Shown: positions 42,901 to 50,818, numbered from the stretch's first letter. The stretch is 60,703 nucleotides of DNA from CAZJDM01 sp964544765 (GCA_964544765.1 CAZJDM010000004.1:1-60703); one strand, 5' to 3'. The notes: generated by a model not told the origin, from the letters alone. Numbers and translations: made by a program.

Positions 42901-43629
42901 AGTAATTCAAAGGAAGTTAGTGGAACAGAGGATGAAGCTCCTCCTCCTTTTGAAGAAGATATGGAAAGTAAGGAACTTACGGAAACTCCTCCACCTTTTG
43001 ATGAATCTGCAGAAAAAGAAGAAGAATCTACTGAGGGATTATTTACTCAATCAGAAGAAAATGGTCAGAAAGTAGATGAAGTAAATACTGAGGTACAGAG
43101 AACTCCAGATGAAATTGACACTGTTGTTGCGAAATCAGAGGAAGAAGAAAGCGGAGCAGAGCCATTATTCAAAGACTCTTTTGAAGAACTGGGTATGGAA
43201 CCACCCTCTGTTCCTGTAGCTAGTGATGGTAAAGATGCAGAGGATGACATGTGGGATTCTGTTCCAAGTGAGGCAGTGGAAGCTGCTTCAAACGAAACTA
43301 TAAAACCTATTTCAGAAGAAACGAATGATCCAGGTTCTTTTGAAGAAGAAATGGTTAATGGAGATGATAGTTTACCACCACCACCTCCTGAAGAGAATAA
43401 GATAGAGCAAGACTCAGTGGTTAATCCTTTAATACCACCTCTTTCTCCTAATAAACAATCAAAAACTGTTCCTCCAATACCCAAGAAAAAAATTAGGACT
43501 AATCCTCCGTCATTACCAAAATCTTCAGGCAAAATTCATAAGTTACCACCATTACCTTTAATTTCAAAAACTAAGAATGGCAAAATAGTGTCTAAGTTAT
43601 ATGAAAGTGAAGATGAATGGGTAGCTTAA
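39982..43629 (+). CDS. Giant acidic repeat protein
   Basis: 1215 residues, strongly Glu/Asp-rich and mostly disordered; no signal peptide. Order: acidic start with (V-E-D) runs; P-E-P-E-G-L-E-Y repeats (about 160-195); a beta/helical patch I-V-I-K-K-E-L-S-F-V-V (about 230-275); a basic helical island (about 410-530, with R-K-D-R-K-D-K-K-D-R-R); P-V-E-E-Q-E-(I/A)-A repeats (about 595-645); two long direct duplications; repeated D-M-G-D-M-F-G motifs (about 770, 870, 935); and a Pro-rich basic C-terminus with L-P-P-L-P. The repeats are almost identical at DNA level, so they are recent or kept homogeneous. Start ATG lacks a clear ribosome binding site. No function recognised; a scaffold is the best guess. 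Confidence 0.75.
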   Translation: MDRTNKLEQVEEVISDSEVEEVISDIEVELVKTLDTFAIRDPVETVNEADPLLRIGRAQKAVGQFQEHLDDELEKDVEDVEDVEDVEDVEDEENEEGEESQNNIDFQGLETTMEQDVDGKGDDSVVSGMTREIEDYEQELDNDEDYRLELKTEEYWPEPEDKKYVLEPEGVEYEPEPEGLEYDPEPEGLEYEPTSEIYEGSAEKNKIELSGEEIDSDTSGDEKDKKIVIKKELSFVVKKEFSFLVDLNKVTANVSMQNLTFYTEILKKALTLIDTSKESSPGIKVRVGELIDSADYHDHAQEPSVSVVDEVDKDVVKQTDEDIVKHFVPDSIQVEEQIEEQVEEERDGEEIDSLEGLGIDEVTPTEQPIVEDKIESIVDKLKKENVEIDEVFGFKEIVGMKPVDGGVVVKRESALLKKTPSLLKYSKDLVSVINRITSYTWNKLKIEKKSIEALFNFYKRLSFSLQSKWHQITRKKEKSLAIESAEGKKSKPITFGWFKDLGSIFQSKLHRKDRKDKKDRRDVDLFAIEASDYEDQEFIPITGDLDIPATSEKRIIKDDIGDIVSDSTDLEESKPDSFDELADAGDPFGETLEEEPVPIEEQEIAPVEEQEIAPVEEQEIAPVEEQEAAPVEEQEAAPVEEQEAVVGVHEVEEPVADERDAEETIFAEPEEVETTSIEEQEVAPVEEQEIVSVEAEEAVVGVHEVEEPVADERAAEETMFAEPEEEESASVGEEQEAAVEDSMFESNSVEETEEVEETEEVKETEDSSDMGDMFGGSEDSAESESDGAAMFEMSLEEEAVKEESAEEKSEEEPTVEEVMFAEPEEKESASVGEEQEAAVEDSMFESDSVEETEEVEEVEETEDSSDMGDMFGGSEDSAGSAAQESTELELTEEVKEDEVANNEEEESSDIEDDIFGGSGGDSGGSGEDSGGSESDMGDMFGEPPESEISTEEKSKEDPSQVAVGESSTPELIDSNSKEVSGTEDEAPPPFEEDMESKELTETPPPFDESAEKEEESTEGLFTQSEENGQKVDEVNTEVQRTPDEIDTVVAKSEEEESGAEPLFKDSFEELGMEPPSVPVASDGKDAEDDMWDSVPSEAVEAASNETIKPISEETNDPGSFEEEMVNGDDSLPPPPPEENKIEQDSVVNPLIPPLSPNKQSKTVPPIPKKKIRTNPPSLPKSSGKIHKLPPLPLISKTKNGKIVSKLYESEDEWVA
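40207..40260 (+). repeat. 9-base tandem repeat in the acidic gene
   Basis: GATGTGGAA five times without change, then one variant, encoding E-D-V runs. In-frame, so copy number can change without frameshift. Confidence 0.85.
41776..41919 (+). repeat. 24-base tandem repeat in the acidic gene
   Basis: Unit of 24 bases encoding V-E-E-Q-E-(I/A)-A-P; five full copies plus a diverging sixth, with only a few base differences. Confidence 0.85.
41908..42159 (+). repeat. Direct duplication A in the acidic gene
   Basis: About 90 bases at 41908-41997 recur at 42070-42159 (162 bases apart) with only a handful of changes, encoding V-V-G-V-H-E-V-E-E-P-V-A-D-E-R. Confidence 0.8.
42136..42615 (+). repeat. 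Direct duplication B in the acidic gene
   Basis: About 185 bases at 42136-42324 recur at 42436-42615, nearly identical except for a 9-base deletion and a few substitutions. They encode the F-A-E-P-E block through S-S-D-M-G-D-M-F-G-G-S-E-D-S-A. It adjoins duplication A. Confidence 0.8.
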
Positions 43630-43812
43630 ATTAAAAACAATAGATTGAAAATGTCTTTACTATTTATATTAAATATATTATATATGATTTTAATATATTT
43701 TTGTAATATATTACATAAATAATTTTAGTATTTTGTAAAATGTTACAATCCTTCATTTAAACCATTTTTTTGCAGATTTCTCTGTTTTAGATTCAGGAGT
43801 TCCCTATAAATT

Positions 43813-45486
43813 ATGATCGGATGTGTTGATAGAGTGTTTGATTACTCATATGCTTTATGTAAACTTAGTATCTTAATATATATATTTTTAATTTTTTCAG
43901 TATTTACCTACACTGCAGGTGCTATTACTCCTGTTAATCCTGAGTCAGGATGTAGAGGTCTTACTATTAACCAGGATCGTGATAATGATCGATCTTTTAC
44001 TTTACCGGATGAAACAGCTATAGCCGTAATGGGAGTGTCTATAACTGATCGTCGTTATAGCCATGATCCCCGTTTTATAGCTCAATACGTAAACATTACG
44101 GAATTTGCTAGTATCTTTTTAGTAAATCGGCAGAGATTGATTCAGGCAGGCTTTTTTAAAAAACTAGCTGTTGTCATTCAGGATCCTTCGTTATTGTTAG
44201 AATTTAAACCTGGGATATATGAAGCTGGGTTAGCCAGAGATCCAGATTATATGGAAGATTTTACTCCAGAATCATATGCTCTATGGTTAAATCGTCAACT
44301 TCAATTGGGATCCCTACTAGACAAATTAGGTTTTGTCTGGTCGCCAGTTGTGACTGAGGTGATAGCTAAAAGACTTGCTGACTATCCTGTTTTAGATTTT
44401 CCCTCACCAACCGAAGCTGATATGAAAAAAAGAGCTGATGATTTTATTAAGAATCTTAGCGATAGAGAAATATCACAATTTATTTTTAATTTAAACAAAG
44501 TTTATGCCAGAGATGGTACACCTCTGTATGAAATACCTCGATTAAATAGAAAGAAGATTCAATCGCTTTTAAGTGATCCCGCTTCAAGAAGTACTATGTT
44601 GCGACCGTTATTAAAGTACCTGTCGGAATTATGGATACTCTTTCATAATCAACAAGTAATGTCGCGTGATGCTGAAGATTTGTCTTTACAAATAATATTT
44701 GATGGAATAGATGCCTTGGTGGCAAACGTTGATATTCATCAAAATTCCAGACCTTTTTTGGTAAACTTTTTAAGAAAAATCGTCGTTAATCTAGAACCTG
44801 GGAATGAATATTCTGCCCTTGTTATCCGAAATGATCTTGTAGGTATGACTAGAGAACTAATAAGAGCCTTTAGGCAGACATATCCACCAGAAGATAGACC
44901 TGCTCTAGCAAATGCAAATCGTACAAATGCATCTTTGGTAGGTGCTTCTACTGATGTAGTAAATTCTTCTTCTGTTTCTTCTGCTTCAACTGTTTCTCCT
45001 GATTCTACAGGTGCCTCTCCTGCTTTTGTACCAGAGACAGTTCCTCCGGTTAGTAAGAAGAGAAGAGGAAGTGATGGACTTAACAAAAGGCAAAGAAAGA
45101 GACAGCATCGACGTAGAGGAAAAAATGGTTCTCCTTCGAGTATTGGACCATCTGGTGGTGGCACTTCTGATGGTACCAGTGAATCAAATTTTACACTAGC
45201 TCCACTTAGTAATCAGGTAGAATCAGATCTTAATGCCTTGGATCCCCAGATAAGAGAAATAGTTATAGGGGGGCATATTCCATCTATTGAAGCCGATCCC
45301 TTTGATAATGGCAGAAGAGTGGGAAATAATTTTCCTAAAGACGTCTTCTCTTATCCTTTTAGTGGGGTTGGAGGACAATATCGTATTCTATATGGTAAAA
45401 AAAGGCGGAATATTGTAATTATTGGAATTGGTTCCAGAGCAAACTTTTATGAGAATATGATTCAGCGAGTACGACGCGGTTTTTAG
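43813..45486 (+). CDS. Exported protein with C-terminal ParE/RelE-like toxin fold
   Basis: 557 residues. A hydrophobic segment at about 18-36 (S-I-L-I-Y-I-F-L-I-F-S-V-F) ending T-A-G-A looks like a signal peptide. Residues about 45-370 are a helical region of no recognised family. A Ser/Thr-rich linker (about 375-412) is followed by a very basic stretch (415-437, with K-K-R-R and K-R-Q-R-K-R). Residues 468-557 read like the ParE/RelE fold: L-D-P-Q-I-R-E-I-V, D-P-F-D-N-G-R-R-V, G-Q-Y-R-I-L-Y and I-G-I-G-S-R-A-N-F-Y-E. In that family such domains are mRNA interferases or gyrase poisons and are normally small and cytoplasmic, so finding one at the end of an exported protein is unusual. No antitoxin gene adjoins. 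The ATG lies 12 bases from the nearest GGAG, so the start is uncertain. Confidence 0.65.
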   Translation: MIGCVDRVFDYSYALCKLSILIYIFLIFSVFTYTAGAITPVNPESGCRGLTINQDRDNDRSFTLPDETAIAVMGVSITDRRYSHDPRFIAQYVNITEFASIFLVNRQRLIQAGFFKKLAVVIQDPSLLLEFKPGIYEAGLARDPDYMEDFTPESYALWLNRQLQLGSLLDKLGFVWSPVVTEVIAKRLADYPVLDFPSPTEADMKKRADDFIKNLSDREISQFIFNLNKVYARDGTPLYEIPRLNRKKIQSLLSDPASRSTMLRPLLKYLSELWILFHNQQVMSRDAEDLSLQIIFDGIDALVANVDIHQNSRPFLVNFLRKIVVNLEPGNEYSALVIRNDLVGMTRELIRAFRQTYPPEDRPALANANRTNASLVGASTDVVNSSSVSSASTVSPDSTGASPAFVPETVPPVSKKRRGSDGLNKRQRKRQHRRRGKNGSPSSIGPSGGGTSDGTSESNFTLAPLSNQVESDLNALDPQIREIVIGGHIPSIEADPFDNGRRVGNNFPKDVFSYPFSGVGGQYRILYGKKRRNIVIIGIGSRANFYENMIQRVRRGF

Positions 45487-45650
45487 TTCTATAACTATCC
45501 TATCAAATATACCGATACAGACGTATCTTTTTTTAAAATAAGTAAAGCAAAAAATAAAATGTATAAAATAATAACTTAATATACTCTAATTATATTAATA
45601 TGCAGATCATACTTTTTATTAATGGTTTGACAATAATACATTATATATTT

Positions 45651-45690
45651 ATAAAGTTAATAACAATAAATTATCAATTATTAACTTTAT
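45651..45690 (+). promoter_or_regulatory. 13-base perfect inverted repeat before the LRR gene
   Basis: ATAAAGTTAATAA (45651-45663) and its exact complement TTATTAACTTTAT (45678-45690), 14-base loop, ending just before the AGAGGGGG ribosome binding site. Likely operator or leader hairpin that could gate translation. Confidence 0.6.
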
Positions 45691-45704
45691 TTAGAGGGGG
45701 AAGT

Positions 45705-46574
45705 ATGTTTACGAAGGCTGCACTAGCTTTATGGTTATTGAGTCAGGTTCTGTTAGCAGATGGTCAAGAGCTGCCGTCTGATGAACAATCAAATTCTACG
45801 AAATCTTTTATAGAATGGTGCTATGACTATGAAGATGGTTATCTTGTGCCGGCTGAACGTAGAACTATGTATGCAATTCTTTCCGCTATATATTATCGAC
45901 CAGGCCCTGAAGGATGCGAAATTGCCAGGATGAGGCTAGATGACCTTTTTACCCTGGTTTTAACGGAAAAAAATTTAGTTTCGCTTGAACCAATAGCTTC
46001 TTTAGTTGAATTTAAAAAATTAAATGAACTTATTTTAGATAATAATGGGATTATAGATATTTCTCCGCTCAGAGGTCTAACTCAATTGAAGGTGTTGCGT
46101 CTGGATGAAAATAGAATAACTAATATATCGTCTTTGCAATATTTAACCAAGTTAACGGATTTAGACTTGTCTGAAAATCAGATTGATGATTTTGCTCCAT
46201 TATCTTATCTAACATCGTTACGCAATCTTAATCTTACATATGCTGGTATTAATGATGTTCTCCCATTAGTAGAGGCTCTCAAACCCATAACAACACTACT
46301 AGAATTGAATCTAGGTGCGAATGATATAGTGGATCCTGCTCCTTTAAATGAACTTAGAGAAATGTATCCCAATCTTCATATTGAACTTGATAATCAAGAG
46401 ATGTGTTCAACTATACAAAAATCCTCGCCTAAATGGATCAGAGAATTATGCAGATCCTACATTTGTGAAAACCTGACGGATGATTCACCATATTGGAAAA
46501 TCAAGTTCTGTAATTCAGAACCAACTAATCCTGAAGACGAAGGTTACTTTAATCAAAATGGTAACGAAGATTAG
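45705..46574 (+). CDS. Exported leucine-rich-repeat protein
   Basis: 289 residues. The start is ATG 45705 right after AGAGGGGG; the longer frame from 45600 crosses the hairpin and has no ribosome binding site. Signal peptide A-L-A-L-W-L-L-S-Q-V-L-L-A-D-G. Residues about 75-215 carry five 21-24-residue repeats of the SDS22/internalin type (L-N-E-L-I-L-D-N-N-G-I, L-K-V-L-R-L-D-E-N-R-I, L-T-D-L-D-L-S-E-N-Q-I and two more). A C-terminal Cys-rich cap has five Cys (about 230-275). No anchor is seen. LRRs of this type bind proteins; in other bacteria many act on host or prey surfaces, but here the target is unknown. Confidence 0.85.
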   Translation: MFTKAALALWLLSQVLLADGQELPSDEQSNSTKSFIEWCYDYEDGYLVPAERRTMYAILSAIYYRPGPEGCEIARMRLDDLFTLVLTEKNLVSLEPIASLVEFKKLNELILDNNGIIDISPLRGLTQLKVLRLDENRITNISSLQYLTKLTDLDLSENQIDDFAPLSYLTSLRNLNLTYAGINDVLPLVEALKPITTLLELNLGANDIVDPAPLNELREMYPNLHIELDNQEMCSTIQKSSPKWIRELCRSYICENLTDDSPYWKIKFCNSEPTNPEDEGYFNQNGNED

Positions 46575-46697
46575 TATAGTAAATCACCCAAAATAGAAAC
46601 ATCATTCAAGTAGATTTACGTTTCAATATTTTAACACACAATGGGGGAGTACTAAGCCTCCTAGCTAGTTATTACTAATTTTAATTCGGAGGAACAG

Positions 46698-48623
46698 ATG
46701 AAAGCAGTATTTGCATTATTGGTGTGGTGTTTTATTTTCAAACTGTATGGATCCGCTGATCCTGTCATCTACAGTAAAGTGTTGAATCAGGTAATAACTA
46801 CCAGTTTTTATACTTCTGAGATTGTTGTAGGTAAAAAACTTTCCTTGAAAGATATTCGAGTTAAGGTCAATTTTGAGCATGGTAGTACCGCAGAAATAGA
46901 TTTGATCTTGTATGCCCCTGATGGAGAAAGTGTTCAAATATATAGGGATGATGGAACCAGAAAGAAAGCCATTAAAAATTGGTTTGGATACGGTGAAGAT
47001 GATAAAACTCCAACTGTCTCTCTTTTTGGTTTTAAAGGTGTCTCCATGGAAGGTAACTGGAAATTAGAAATTAAAAATAATTCTGGTGATCCTCTAAAAC
47101 TAATGGATTGGGCTATAGAAGTTTTGGGTGTGGTACAAAATGATATAATGATACGCCCTTTACATAGCTATTATAAAACTAAAATCCTCCCCGGTGAGAA
47201 TTTTAATCTGAATTATAGATTAGGTAAAAATTATGGTTTTACAGAGCCTTTACCAAAATCAACGGTAATAAAAATAGAAACTGACCATCCATGTATAAAT
47301 CAGGATGAACTTAATACTCAGGCCTATTTAATTGAAGGACATGGTAGTAACGAGTTTAATTATAATCTATCGCTTTTAAAAGGTTGTCCTGAAGGCAGTA
47401 TTATATCTTTAGATGTGATGTTGTTTGATCCAGTCAATGGGTCCTTACTTCAGTATTTAAAAGATAGAATAATTGTGGGTATGCCTTTTGCTAATTATTA
47501 TCAGGAGCTTTTAGATGACCAAAGTTCTTATCAAGGCATCAAGTCTGATATAACCATTAACGACGATGGATTTATTAGTGATATTAGCGTGTATGTAAAT
47601 GTTATGCACGCATATAAAGGGGATCTTAAAATTAGACTAATTAGCCCAGAAGGCAGAGTCATAAGGTTTCACAATAAAAAAGGCGGGGCCAAAGATGATA
47701 TAGTAGGTTGGTATCGTGCTTATAACAAAGGATTAAAGAGCCATCGTCCTTTAGTTTCATTAGTGGGAAGTAAGGCTCAAGGAACTTGGAGATTACATCT
47801 TGTAGACGTACAGGGTTTGGATATTGGCTTATTTCAAGGATGGGCCTTAAACATTAAAACTGTTCCGGTAAAAGAATTAGATATTTCTTTGTTGGATATT
47901 AGAAACGAAGCCAACGAGGTAGTAAATAGGTTAGAGCCGAGTGGAGCTTATACTTTTCGTTATGAACTTTCTAATTTTTCTACTCAGGATTTAAAAAACT
48001 TTAAGTTTCTAATGAGAACTAATAGAGATTGCGTTATCAAAGATAATGCTTTTAATCCTCCTCAACTATTTGATGTATTGGAAGCAAATAGTTCTGTTAT
48101 AGTTGAGAAAGTATTTAATTTAAGACCCTGTGATAGAGAGTATATTACCTTGCGTTATGCTGCTTACACTATTGATCCCAGATATTATAATTATAAAACT
48201 GGTTACGAAAGATTTTATCTTACTAATAAAAAAGTTATCAAAAATTCTTTTTATGGATATGATAAAATACCTGATAATAGTAGTATGGGAGTAGAAAAAC
48301 ATTTCACTATTACTGAGCATGGTATTGTTAACAGTATTGACTTGTTTACTCGAATCAATCATCCTGATGGCCGTGATTTAGAGATTTTTCTTAAGGCACC
48401 CAATGGTACTATTGTTCAGTTAGCAGATTCTAACTTAAGAAAATTTGGTCCCTTTATAGAGGGATGGTTTAGTCCTTATGCTCCTGACTTACTTCCGGAG
48501 GAGTCGATGGATGTATTTAAAGGGATGGACGCTTATGGTGACTGGATTGTACGAATTAAGGATGTTGATCGTCCGGATATCGGTTATCTGGAAGAAGTTA
48601 AACTAAATATTGTTTTGAATTGA
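46698..48623 (+). CDS. Exported protein with three P-domains (proprotein-convertase type)
   Basis: 641 residues with a signal peptide (L-L-V-W-C-F-I-F-K-L-Y-G-S-A) and a strong GGAGG site. Three related beta-sandwich units at about 20-145, 275-395 and 515-641 share the P-domain pattern: I-x-D-I-x-V-x-V-N-x-x-H, D-L-x-I-x-L-x-(S/A)-P-(E/D)-G, G-x-W-x-L-x-(I/V)-x-(N/D) and a final W-A-I/L strand. P-domains usually follow a subtilisin-type catalytic domain; here there is none. Between units 1 and 2, and between 2 and 3, are Ig-like spacers with Cys pairs. Probably an adhesin- or shield-like surface protein. The kelch remnant starts 8 bases after its stop. Confidence 0.85.
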   Translation: MKAVFALLVWCFIFKLYGSADPVIYSKVLNQVITTSFYTSEIVVGKKLSLKDIRVKVNFEHGSTAEIDLILYAPDGESVQIYRDDGTRKKAIKNWFGYGEDDKTPTVSLFGFKGVSMEGNWKLEIKNNSGDPLKLMDWAIEVLGVVQNDIMIRPLHSYYKTKILPGENFNLNYRLGKNYGFTEPLPKSTVIKIETDHPCINQDELNTQAYLIEGHGSNEFNYNLSLLKGCPEGSIISLDVMLFDPVNGSLLQYLKDRIIVGMPFANYYQELLDDQSSYQGIKSDITINDDGFISDISVYVNVMHAYKGDLKIRLISPEGRVIRFHNKKGGAKDDIVGWYRAYNKGLKSHRPLVSLVGSKAQGTWRLHLVDVQGLDIGLFQGWALNIKTVPVKELDISLLDIRNEANEVVNRLEPSGAYTFRYELSNFSTQDLKNFKFLMRTNRDCVIKDNAFNPPQLFDVLEANSSVIVEKVFNLRPCDREYITLRYAAYTIDPRYYNYKTGYERFYLTNKKVIKNSFYGYDKIPDNSSMGVEKHFTITEHGIVNSIDLFTRINHPDGRDLEIFLKAPNGTIVQLADSNLRKFGPFIEGWFSPYAPDLLPEESMDVFKGMDAYGDWIVRIKDVDRPDIGYLEEVKLNIVLN

Positions 48624-48630
48624 ACAAAAT

Positions 48631-49206
48631 ATGTTTAGTAATTTTTTATCAAGTGCATTAATATCACCAATTTTATCAACTATAAAAAAATTATCCTTAT
48701 TTTGTATTATCTTATTATATCTTAGTTTGTCATTGTCATGTAAGAAGACGGCAAGTGATGAAGAGGGTTTTTTAGATTTTACTAAGAGTAGTGATAGTGA
48801 TGATTTTTTAGATTCTGATCAAGATTATGAAAGTAAAATTTCTTCCGAAATTGATGCTGATGAACCTTCACGAATCTCCAATTTGATTAAAGGTGTTGGA
48901 CAGATTACTCTTGATTTTCAGGCCAATACTTTTACTAAAAATTCAAATGTAAATGTAGAGAAGGTAGATGCTATTGATAGTCAATATACTCAATATAGCA
49001 TTATCTCAGGCGGCCCGGCTGTTAGTATTTTGCCTAATGATGTTGAGATCCAACCTTTAAGGCCTTTTGTTGATAATATGCCGGGGGCTAGAAAAGGTGC
49101 CGCATGTTTTGTTGATACTTAAGGTGATTTTGTTATATTTGGAGGTAAAGGCTACGGTAGTGATGGTTCGGTAGGTGACTTAAACGACCTTTGGAAGCTG
49201 GAGATT
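48631..49206 (+). pseudogene. Kelch-repeat lipoprotein, broken
   Basis: The frame opens with a signal and lipobox (L-S-L-S-C-K-K) and an acidic spacer, then P-G-A-R-K-G-A-A-C-F-V-D-T, the start of a kelch motif. A TAA at 49120-49122 interrupts it. The same frame goes straight on with G-D-F-V-I-F-G-G-K-G-Y, then D-L-N-D-L-W-K-L, the rest of the motif, and homology ends about 49206. So both a nonsense change and a 3' truncation have occurred. The minus-strand gene at 49180 reads into this remnant for its last residues. Readthrough of the TAA cannot be excluded, but a single kelch blade would not fold alone. Confidence 0.75.
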
Positions 49207-50799
49207 TACTTTTTTTTGCGTTTGAATTCGTATCGCTTCTTTGGCTTGCGCAATCATTAGCCTCACATAAGATAAACTATCTTGCATTTGTTTTTGGTTT
49301 TTTAAAATTTTGTGTTGTAGTTCGAACTGTTTTTGTTTCAGTTTTTTGTATTGTTTAGATTGGTGGGAAAGTTTTTGATATTTATTTATAAGTTTACGGT
49401 TTTTATCCAGATCAAAGCTTATTTCTTCTAATCTGCTTTTTAGTAGTAGTTTAAGGAAAAGAGCTTCTTTCCATAAAGTTTCAAAAATCTTTTTTTTCAA
49501 TACTTTATAATCGAGTTTAATATCATCCGCTAATTCTTGTTTTTTGATACGATCCAATTTTTTTTGAATTTCTTGGTCCAATAAAATTTCATGGAAAAAC
49601 TGAATGAAGTGTTTGTGGATCAGTTTAAATTGAATGAGTTTTTCTCTTTTTTTGAAATCAGAGGCAATTTGTTTAGTATGGAGTTTTATTTTTTGATCGA
49701 TATATTTTTCAATTTCCCTTTCGATCAATTGTACAATTTTTTGTTGATATTGGAATTTATCTTTTATCCAAGCGTCTTTTATTTTAGCAGGTAATCTGTC
49801 AAATTTCCTTAAAAGTCTCTTTTTTATCATATTTTTCAGATCTAAGTGTTCATTTAGTAGAGTTTGAATACGTGTATGGAGTATTTTCTTTTTAATATAT
49901 TGTTTTCCAAGGATTATTTCGTTCAAGTTAAGTTGTTTCCAAATTTTATCCAAAACGTTCTTTAGTTCTAAAGGTGTACTTGCTGATTTAGGGATGTTTT
50001 CATTATTCTTATGATCTTTACTATCGGTTTTATTGATTACAGGTTTTTCGTGTTTTAATAATTTTTTTCGTTGGTTATACAAGCTATTTAAAAGTTCCTG
50101 ATTGATTATTTCTTTGGTAAATTCTTCTAATTGTGTAACTTTTTGGTTCCATTTTTTTACATTGTCCTGGTGTTGGTTAAGTAATTTAGTATTTAATTGG
50201 CTTGTTTCCTTTAGATTATTATTTTTTGCCAATTCTTCTTTTTTTAGATGATGATCAAAAAATGAAACAATTTTTTTTCTATTTTGTAATTGGAGAAAGA
50301 ATTCTTTTAGTAGTTCGTTTTCGTTGGCTTTTTTTAACAACCATCTATTGAATTGGTTTTTATTTAGTTCCTCTGATGAATTTCTTTTCTTTTCAACATC
50401 AAGTTGTACTAATAATTTATTTAATAACTGTTCTTTTTGGTATTTTTTTCTTAAGTCGCTATTTAAATGAAATTGTTTCAGAAATATTTCTTCCAAAATT
50501 TCAATGATTTTATCTTTTCTAATACCAGCTTTTATTACCTCTTCCTTTCTTGCTTGTTTGAGCTGAAGTTTCCACCAATATTCTTCTAACATGTTATGTC
50601 TAATTTTTTCCCTATATATGGCATCCCGTTCTAACAAGGAGGGATCACGTCTTTCTCCTAATTCGGACGGTTTGGTAGATTCTGAAATTTTCTTGCAAAG
50701 TTCCGGAACCATGTTCAACATTTTTTCAAATTGATTACGGGTAAGTTGTAGTAGACTATTTTGTTCAAATGGTGCTGTATCGGTTTTTATTGCCTTCAT
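49180..50799 (-). CDS. Large basic coiled-coil protein
   Basis: 539 residues, strongly Lys- and Gln-rich with hardly any Gly or Pro, predicted almost entirely helical with long coiled coils. There is no signal peptide, membrane segment or known motif. The charge is opposite to that of the acidic repeat protein 6 kb upstream. The last six or so residues (L-Q-L-P-K-V-V) are encoded by kelch remnant DNA, so the original C-terminus was probably different. No ribosome binding site precedes the ATG. A 9-base hairpin lies just upstream. Function unknown; nucleic-acid or scaffold binding is possible. Confidence 0.6.
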   Translation of the reverse strand: MKAIKTDTAPFEQNSLLQLTRNQFEKMLNMVPELCKKISESTKPSELGERRDPSLLERDAIYREKIRHNMLEEYWWKLQLKQARKEEVIKAGIRKDKIIEILEEIFLKQFHLNSDLRKKYQKEQLLNKLLVQLDVEKKRNSSEELNKNQFNRWLLKKANENELLKEFFLQLQNRKKIVSFFDHHLKKEELAKNNNLKETSQLNTKLLNQHQDNVKKWNQKVTQLEEFTKEIINQELLNSLYNQRKKLLKHEKPVINKTDSKDHKNNENIPKSASTPLELKNVLDKIWKQLNLNEIILGKQYIKKKILHTRIQTLLNEHLDLKNMIKKRLLRKFDRLPAKIKDAWIKDKFQYQQKIVQLIEREIEKYIDQKIKLHTKQIASDFKKREKLIQFKLIHKHFIQFFHEILLDQEIQKKLDRIKKQELADDIKLDYKVLKKKIFETLWKEALFLKLLLKSRLEEISFDLDKNRKLINKYQKLSHQSKQYKKLKQKQFELQHKILKNQKQMQDSLSYVRLMIAQAKEAIRIQTQKKVNLQLPKVV

Positions 50800-50818
50800 G
50801 TTTTTTTATCGACAAAAA

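Noticed and set aside
43065..45164. Antisense frames opposite the acidic and toxin-like genes (43065-43532, 44739-45164)
   Set aside because: Low-complexity reflections of Pro/Ser-rich coding sequence on the plus strand.
49120..49122. TAA recoding (readthrough) in the kelch gene
   Set aside because: No readthrough or frameshift signal seen, and homology stops within 90 bases, so a decaying gene is simpler.
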